From the NCBI RefSeq assembly GCF_000330505.1, contig NW_004440436.1:45250-58108 (forward strand): a stretch of DNA of 12,859 bases, in the 5' to 3' direction. The position numbers and the translations under genes are program-made. Below are positions 7,501-12,859 of the stretch, one piece after another. The stretch is from Entamoeba invadens IP1 (Eukaryota > Evosea > Mastigamoebida > Endamoebidae). How positions within the stretch are numbered: the first letter of the stretch is position 1; each line of letters begins with the position of its first letter. A model generated the notes under the pieces. It had not been told where the DNA came from. It searched no databases and worked only from the letters and a program-made list of their open reading frames with translations.

Positions 7501-8423
7501 TTATTCTCCACTCACCAAATTTTTCACTAATAAAACTAGTGCGTATACCGAGCATATTAAAAATGCTATAATAGACACAGCCAAGACAACATTTAAAGTG
7601 ACCATGAATACGAAATCTGGATGGAAATTTCTATGACAAGTTTGTTCATGTTTTATATCTACAACTGTATCTGGGCATGCAGTGTATTCCGGTTTCACAT
7701 CACATTTTGACGTGTCGGTAACTTCTTTTGTTACTAAAGGACAGTCGATAAAGTAGCGATAAGTGTCGTCGTTGAATTCATCACCAGATCCTTTTTCAAG
7801 ATTTATACAACAATTTTTCTTTAAAATTAATTGATTGTTTATAAGTTAAATTAGATAATAATAAATCATAATAAATTATATATAATTAATAAAATATTAT
7901 ATTTTTTAATATGATAAAAAAATATAAAATATTTCAAATAATAATATTAATATTATTAATAATATTAATTTAATAATTTAATAATTTAATAATTTAATAA
8001 TTTAATAATTAATAATAATTTAATAATTAATAATAATAATAATTAACAAACTTCCTTCTCATAATCAATTCTTTTAGTCATATTTGCAGTTGACCAAGTG
8101 CTCCTGTACTTTGTTGAACTATATGTTGAACCACAGAATAATCCAATTGTAATCAAAGAAAGACAAAACCCCGAGATTATTATTATGACTTGTAACCATG
8201 TTTTAGTGGGGGTGCTGTATTTCACAAACATAATAACTAACACTGGAAATATACACCCAGCAAAATACAAAAACAGTTTCAGACCAAGTCCACTGTCAAA
8301 AAACTTGGAAAATCCAATTGAGTATACAATACCAACGATGTTAATTGGAACACCTCCAAGAAATAGAATTGCTCCTAAAGCAAGTGCAATTGCTGAAAGA
8401 ATCCATGACTGCGTTTCGCTCAT
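7501..8423 (-). CDS. Tetraspanin, two exons joined across an intron
   Basis: Exon 1 is 8423-8052 (124 codons) and exon 2 is 7818-7501 (105 codons plus stop), giving a 229-residue protein of normal tetraspanin size. Tetraspanins are four-pass membrane proteins that organise partner proteins in surface or vesicle membranes. Membrane segments: about 9-31, 46-67, 75-98 (exon 1) and 193-222 (exon 2). Segments 3 and 4 flank a large outer loop with six cysteines at 127, 128, 150, 163, 172 and 185; the adjacent pair (NCCI) occupies the place of the family CCG motif, with Ile for Gly. Exon 1 alone has only three membrane segments and exon 2 lacks an ATG, so neither half is complete. The intron begins GTTTGT, the Entamoeba donor consensus, and both joins fall between codons, keeping phase. 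The ATG is the first Met of exon 1. Read without splicing, the frame stops two codons into the intron. The fold fits well; the exact acceptor is inferred. Confidence 0.87.
7819..8051 (-). other. Tetraspanin intron, 233 nt
   Basis: The donor GTTTGT is at 8051-8046 (minus sense) and the proposed acceptor TTTTAAAG ends at 7819. It is the only AG close upstream of the double-cysteine codons that preserves phase. Its interior is almost pure A/T low-complexity sequence. The usual Entamoeba acceptor is TAG, so AAG is slightly atypical and the acceptor is the less certain end. Confidence 0.75.
7967..8006. repeat. Five tandem copies of AATTTAAT
   Basis: An 8-bp unit repeated perfectly five times inside the tetraspanin intron, flanked on both sides by irregular AAT/ATT runs. 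Such a simple-sequence tract is expected to vary in length between strains and explains why the intron is longer than typical Entamoeba introns. Confidence 0.85.
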
Positions 8424-9023
8424 AACTATTTGTGTTTTTGGTGTTTTAAATTAATAGATTAAGTGTCAAGGTATTTGAAGGTGTAAAGATTCTATAACAA
8501 AAAATACTCTAAAGTGTATTAATTTTCAATTTGCCTTCAGAATGCAAATAAATAAATTATTAAAATTATAAAAAATATTCGGTTAACGAATAAATCAGAT
8601 GTTCTTTTTTTATTTTAACACAAATGAGTTTATGTTTGTGTGTAATTTTTTATTAATAACTTCGTTTTTATTATCATAGTCTAATATTTTATTAATCTTT
8701 CAATATATTATTTTTTGTTTTATTTAAATGATTATACATTTAAACAATATAAATGATAAAAAAACAAATAAATTACTACACAATATTCGAGTGATTAATA
8801 CTGCATCTGTTCATAATATAAAAAAATACAAATCAATATTATAATATTTTTTTTGTTTATTACATACATCAAACAATAAAATTTAATATTATATTTCAGA
8901 GTGTATAATAAATTGAGACTGATTTTTGAATAAACATTTTTTAAAAAATAGTATTCATATCAACTATAATAAAGTCAAACTTGTTTTTAAAATAATTTAA
9001 AAAATATGTTTTAATTTAAAAAA
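8424..9023. other. AT-rich tetraspanin upstream region
   Basis: No gene seen on either strand. AATTTAAAAC (minus sense, 8452-8443) resembles the Entamoeba TATA-type element GTATTTAAA but lies only 20 bases before the ATG, too close to be persuasive. Confidence 0.4.
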
Positions 9024-9297
9024 ATGAATAAAACAGATACGAAAAAACAATCAAAGGATATGTAAAAGGTAAGTACAAAAGACAAAATTAAAACAACTCA
9101 ACAAATTAAACGGCTTGAGCATAAAAAATGATGTTAAAAGTATGTTTAAACATATTCATTTATATTCCTTACTTGTAACACAACTTTTATTAAGCTTTTG
9201 TCAACCCACAGAAAAAGAAACAACTCAAATTTTGCTTATATTGCTCAAAATGTCTTATACTGTTTTAAACTATTCTTCAAAAGTTTATGTCATGTAA
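9024..9297 (+). pseudogene. Weak coding-like remnant, unknown
   Basis: A short frame begins with ATG at 9024 (MNKTDTKKQSKDM, then TAA). From 9073 a second frame stays open for 74 codons to 9297 with a fairly balanced composition (QLLLSFCQPTEKETTQILL). The first frame also continues past its stop as Lys/Gln-rich sequence (KTTQQIKRLEHKK). Together they suggest a small gene broken by a stop and a frame change, but no domain is recognisable and chance cannot be excluded. Confidence 0.22.
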
Positions 9298-9403
9298 AAA
9301 CATCAATTCAGGCAACTAAAATTTGGTAATTACAAAATTACTTTGAATTAGTCGGTGTGTTACATATTTTTAAAATAAAAACAAAACAAAAGTGACAAAC
9401 AAG

Positions 9404-10393
9404 TCAGTAAAGTTGGAAGACAACAACACTCTTTGGTGTGAAGTTGTAATGATCGGTCAAATCGTTTTGGTTTGCGGTGTAAGTAGATTTGTTGCAATAA
9501 CTTCCATTTTTATATTTTTTGCACACACATATATCATGGCCATCACCAAAATCAAAGAGATATAAACTTTCTTTTGAATCAATATAAAATTCATGATTAG
9601 TGTCATTTTCACTCTTTTCGAATTTTTTTGGATTTAAAATGCCGCCCCTCACAAGCGAAAAGATGTAAGAACTGCCACTGCTGATATACCTGTCAACAGC
9701 ATTGATATTTCCAGTAAACACTCCACCGAATTTGTTGTGATTTGTGTCTTCTATTAAAAAGCACAAGTTGCTCTTGTTTAACACTTTTTTACTAAAAACA
9801 GACGTTTTATGAAACCAATTATCTTTGTCTGAGTCAAACACTACGCTTAGAATGCTCTTTTCTGTTAACTTCTCAAGACTGGCTTTCTCCTTAAGTGTAA
9901 GGTGTTCGCGCTTCATCCTCTCAGCTTCTTCGTGTTCTTCGTCATATTGTTTTTTTGAAGCTTCGTATTTGTCTGATGTTTTTATTTGTTTGATTGAGTA
10001 ATTTGTTTCTTGAACAATTTTGTTGATTTGGGTTTCAAAAGGTTCTATCTCTTTTTTGCACTTCTCTTCAAGAAGTGCAATTCTGAGATTGAATATTTCA
10101 TATATTTTTTCGTTGTCACTTTTTGTTGAATACAGACTCATCTCTTCTTTGATTTTGTTGGACGTGTAGTCCAAACTTGTGACAATTTCATTGAGTGATG
10201 TTGTGATCTTCTTTTTTCTATTAAACACTTCATCAACTTTGTCAAGGTACAACTTTGTATTTTCAATGCGTTGTTCAATTGAAAGTGATTTGTCATCAAA
10301 ATAATAATATTCATGTCTTGTTTTGTTAAAATCTGACACCACCTTTGCTGCGTCTGTGCAAAATTTCGAAAGTGCTGTCAACTTGTATTCCAT
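9404..10393 (-). CDS. Coiled-coil TLDc domain protein
   Basis: Intact 329-residue protein of the Entamoeba TLDc family. Residues 1-175 are charged and helical, with likely coiled coil over about 40-175 (runs such as EEHEEAERMKREHLTLKEK). Residues 178-329 form the TLDc domain: ILSVVFDSDKDNW at the start, KSNLCFLIEDTNHNKFGG (207-224) with the family FGG signature, SSYIFSLVRG (241-250), LYLFDFGDGHDICV (277-290) and the terminal strand KSVVVFQLY. In animals and fungi TLDc proteins act in oxidative-stress resistance and bind the V-ATPase; the job of the large amoebal set with coiled-coil leaders is not established, so no specific function is assigned. No signal peptide or membrane segment, so probably cytosolic. 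The ATG lies 24-34 bases after a TATA-like element. The domain runs to the very end of the protein, so the gene looks complete, with no intron. Confidence 0.93.
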   Translation of the reverse strand: MEYKLTALSKFCTDAAKVVSDFNKTRHEYYYFDDKSLSIEQRIENTKLYLDKVDEVFNRKKKITTSLNEIVTSLDYTSNKIKEEMSLYSTKSDNEKIYEIFNLRIALLEEKCKKEIEPFETQINKIVQETNYSIKQIKTSDKYEASKKQYDEEHEEAERMKREHLTLKEKASLEKLTEKSILSVVFDSDKDNWFHKTSVFSKKVLNKSNLCFLIEDTNHNKFGGVFTGNINAVDRYISSGSSYIFSLVRGGILNPKKFEKSENDTNHEFYIDSKESLYLFDFGDGHDICVCKKYKNGSYCNKSTYTANQNDLTDHYNFTPKSVVVFQLY

Positions 10394-10416
10394 TATTTGT
10401 TGATGGAGTTTTTAGT

Positions 10417-10427
10417 GTTTATATAAC
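10417..10427 (-). promoter_or_regulatory. TATA-like element before TLDc gene
   Basis: The minus strand reads GTTATATAAAC, close to the Entamoeba GTATTTAAA(C/G) element, 24-34 bases before the ATG. It is followed by AAAAACTCC, which loosely resembles the initiator AAAAATTCA. The spacing would give a short 5' leader, as is normal in Entamoeba. Confidence 0.4.
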
Positions 10428-11093
10428 ATGGTTGGAAATTTCCATTTTTTATTTAACTACCTAGCAATCTTAAATATGTGTCAACATTTGTATAAGTTTA
10501 TAATAACTGTCAATAAAAATTATTAAAACTCTAAACGTTATTTTTAATAAAACAACAAGGAATTATTCAAATAAGTTTGGTTTAAATCAATAGTAATATA
10601 ATTTACTGTTTACTAAATTACTTAGTAACTGGTAATTTCAATAATTTGAATCAAGTAGTTTGATAATTGTTTAACCTAACGCAGTGAAAACTGGATAATT
10701 TATATCCTTGATTTTTTTTACTAAAAATAAGTCACTTTTTATATTTTTGTATTTGAACTAAAAAGATCTTAATTTAAGAACGGCGTGTCACAAACCGATT
10801 TAAATTATGAAAAACTGATGAATTACAAAGCGCTCTCATGAAAATTAATGTGTATGTCTCGTAACAGCAAGTATTGACTATTTTGAACACATGGAAAATA
10901 GGAAACATGGGTCTGTAAAGACCAGTAGTTTGCGCGAAAACTAATCGATTTTGTGTTTTGAATTTTATTTTAATTGTTCTAAAAATAAATTATGATCTAG
11001 ATAAATCTTATCCAGATTTCACCTTCCCACAAAAAAAAGTTGATTCAGTTGACTTGCTAAGGTTAATTTAAATTTAATTATGAACAAGACAAA
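10428..11093. other. Intergenic region upstream of TLDc gene
   Basis: AT-rich, with a less AT-rich patch at about 10780-10940. There the plus strand has the coding-like scrap EHMENRKHGSVKTSSLREN ending in TAA near 10943; no domain can be assigned. Otherwise nothing recognisable. Confidence 0.4.
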
Positions 11094-11095
11094 TA

Positions 11096-11350
11096 CAGTC
11101 ATGCGAAAAAGCTGTCGCGTTTGGAAAAACCTGTCTCGGGTGGTAATGAACTATTCTAGTACTATAAACAAATGATCTGAAATAGAAAATGTTATTTGGA
11201 AATGCCGAATATTTTTATTCGATTTTTGTGAAATGACCCTGCAAATAAATCGAATAGAAGCTATACTGTATAGTAAGTAATTATAAATTTACTATAAAAT
11301 ATTTTTTCAAGACAGGTTTTTCCAAACGCGACAGCTTTTTCGCATGACTG
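11096..11350. mobile_element. Tc1-like MITE with perfect 41-bp TIRs
   Basis: A 255-bp element flanked by TA (11094-11095 and 11351-11352). The left arm (11096-11136) begins CAGTCATGCGAAAAAGCTGT; the right arm (11310-11350) is its exact reverse complement over 41 bases, after which similarity ends. CAGTCATG next to a duplicated TA is a hallmark of Tc1-type transposons. The 173-bp interior contains no transposase, only small inverted repeats (such as CTATACTGTATAG near 11262), so this is a non-autonomous derivative mobilised in trans. Identical arms imply a younger insertion than the element at 5031-5249 or selection on the ends. Confidence 0.92.
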
Positions 11351-11352
11351 TA

Positions 11353-12102
11353 TTAAAAATCAAACAGGACTTAATTTTCTTTTTTTTTAAATAAAAGCAT
11401 TTTTTTAGAAACAGTAAAAAAACTAATTGTTTTGATTGAATTAAATAATTATTAATAATATTATAAATAATATATACAAAATTGTATAATTTTAGTGTTT
11501 AACAAAAGACGTTTTATATTATAATGTAAAATGTAAAAAGTTGTTGTTTAATTTAAGTGCAATAATAATAATAATATTTTTAAAGCTTCATACCAATCCA
11601 AATACAAGATAAAGTGTTGTTATTTTGAACTTTGTTTATAAGTATTTGTATTATATTGTGACTGAACTTGTTATTTCAATAAAAACAAAATATGTTATAT
11701 GTATTATAAAATATAATACTGTATAACTAGTTCATAATCGTCCGTTATAAAATTGTTTTTTATGTTTTGCACTAACAATTGGACCAAAATGACACAATAA
11801 TATATTTGTATCGATGATTTATAGTCAAATATTGGGAATTTTAGGTCCACAAATCAGAGATGACACGTGAAAGTGACTCAAAATGTCCAACTTAACAAAA
11901 ATAAATTAATTCATTCAAACTATTAATTTATAACAAAATTTACCTGTTTTATAGTGTTTGTTTACTATTATATTTTAATTTGGAAATGATTTTTTTAAAA
12001 TAGTAAAAATATCGTAAAATTATAACTCGTTTTATAGTTTTTGGAAACCCGACACAATAATAATAAAAAAAATTCTTACACAAAGTGAGGAATTCAAAAA
12101 TA
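11353..12102. other. AT-rich intergenic DNA
   Basis: No supported gene. 11956-12003 (+) has the form of a short Entamoeba intron (GTTTGT to TAG, 48 nt), but neither flank reads as exon, so it is not called as one. Confidence 0.4.
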
Positions 12103-12192
12103 ATGGAAGACGTCCCTAATCCACAAAAGACGTCTTTAAAAAATATTGCCAGTCTTTTGTGCAACCATTCGTCCTTTCTCTTAAAAATTTAA
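12103..12192 (+). other. Short ORF, possible gene 5' remnant
   Basis: A 29-codon ORF, MEDVPNPQKTSLKNIASLLC followed by NHSSFLLKI, with an A-rich start context and codons less AT-rich than the surroundings. It could be a tiny protein, a first exon or a gene 5' end. No donor GTTTGT lies within it and no continuing frame follows. No domain is recognised. Confidence 0.2.
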
Positions 12193-12859
12193 AATTATTA
12201 GACATTTTTGATTGTAAATAATAAATTAAAATTTATTGAAATAAAATATTGTTTGACTTTATATTTTGTTCAGTCTCAAACATTATCTGGTACCTTTTGG
12301 ACCATAAAGAATGTAATATTTCGGGAAGTCATCTTAAAAATCCATCCCAATTGTTTCGGGTTTTTTCACCTAATGCCCGATGTTTAGACAAAATTTAAGC
12401 CATTTTATGTTTACTAAATGACTTTAAATTGGTATATCTATTTAAAAAATCAACACTTACAAATTTTTTGAACACAGTTTTAATTGTTCCATATCTCATT
12501 TATTTATAGAATTTTTTTTTACAAAAAATCAATTTGTTATTTTAATAATTATTAAATAGAAATATATAGTTATAAATAATATTAAACATTTAAAACAATT
12601 CGAACAAGTTAATAAATAACTTTTTGGAAATTTGAATGTAAAATTCGTAAATGTAAAAGTATATTTATGAATCATTTAATATATTAAATATTTAAAATGT
12701 ATTTTAATACCCTTTTCAAGTAACAATAATGTAACCAAAACTATATTATTGTTCATATAATCAATATATAATATCAAGTTGTTGTTTTGAAATTTTTGAA
12801 TTAATGCAAATAACTCGTTTCAAATGGTTTAATTTTTTTTCAAACCTTGTAAAAATGCG
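12193..12859. other. AT-rich DNA with a coding-like scrap
   Basis: On the minus strand, 12333-12286 reads DDFPKYYILYGPKGTR between two stops, and just upstream in another frame is RALGEKTRNNWDGFLR. The first faintly recalls the strand and loop of an AAA-type P-loop (PK-ILLYGP-GT) but lacks the lysine and continues into a stop. This is too short to name. The rest, to the window end, is A/T-rich with no feature seen. Confidence 0.3.

Noticed and set aside
7880..8045. A/T tandem repeats as an origin or centromere-like element
   Set aside because: They sit inside a phase-keeping intron and are ordinary simple-sequence tracts; nothing points to replication function.
8098..8454. 118-codon plus-strand ORF antisense to tetraspanin exon 1
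   Set aside because: The minus strand gives a clear three-pass membrane segment joined to a cysteine-rich exon; the plus frame has no domain.
11956..12003. Sequence shaped like a 48-nt intron (GTTTGT to TAG)
   Set aside because: Flanks contain stops in all frames within a short distance and show no coding character; GTTTGT is common in this DNA.
11949..12164. 71-codon minus-strand ORF
   Set aside because: Low-complexity Phe/Lys/Ile/Tyr composition, no domain; it overlaps the slightly more coding-like plus ORF at 12103.

Overview
The window is very AT-rich eukaryotic nuclear DNA from a protist, almost certainly an Entamoeba. The large non-coding share makes an E. invadens-like genome more likely than the compact E. 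histolytica one, but this is inference. Evidence for Entamoeba: a TLDc protein with a coiled-coil N-terminus, a decayed kinase of the tyrosine-kinase-like (TMK-related) expansion, a decayed BspA-like leucine-rich-repeat gene, a GTTTGT 5' splice site, tRNA genes without encoded CCA and with T-run terminators, and Tc1/mariner-type ends duplicating TA. There is no sign of bacterial operons, CRISPR or phage.

Layout. 1-481: no secure gene, one 58-codon ORF at 106-282. 482-1528 (+): protein kinase pseudogene with several stops and frameshifts. 1747-1920 (-): open coding-like fragment with no clear start. 2023-2733 (-): intact 236-residue protein with an N-terminal signal or anchor and an HEMLH motif, possibly a zinc peptidase. 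3359-4290 (-): BspA-like LRR pseudogene in at least four frame segments. 5031-5249: 219-bp non-autonomous Tc1/mariner-like element with diverged ends. 6372-6722: three tRNA genes, Lys-UUU (+), Gly-UCC (+) and Ser-CGA (-). 7501-8423 (-): two-exon, 229-residue tetraspanin split by a 233-nt AT-rich intron. 9024-9297 (+): weak coding-like remnant. 9404-10393 (-): intact 329-residue coiled-coil/TLDc protein. 11096-11350: 255-bp Tc1-like miniature element with perfect 41-bp terminal inverted repeats. 11353-12859: mostly AT-rich DNA with two very short coding-like remnants.

The three intact protein genes are all on the minus strand, far apart, and each has its own upstream region. They look like independent transcription units, not a pathway. 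The rest is gene decay (a kinase and an LRR surface protein, both from large Entamoeba families) and small transposon footprints. I found no clear new multi-gene system. The most informative results are the tetraspanin assembled across an intron, the two TA-flanked miniature elements, the two pseudogenes reconstructed from short ORFs, and the possible secreted zincin.
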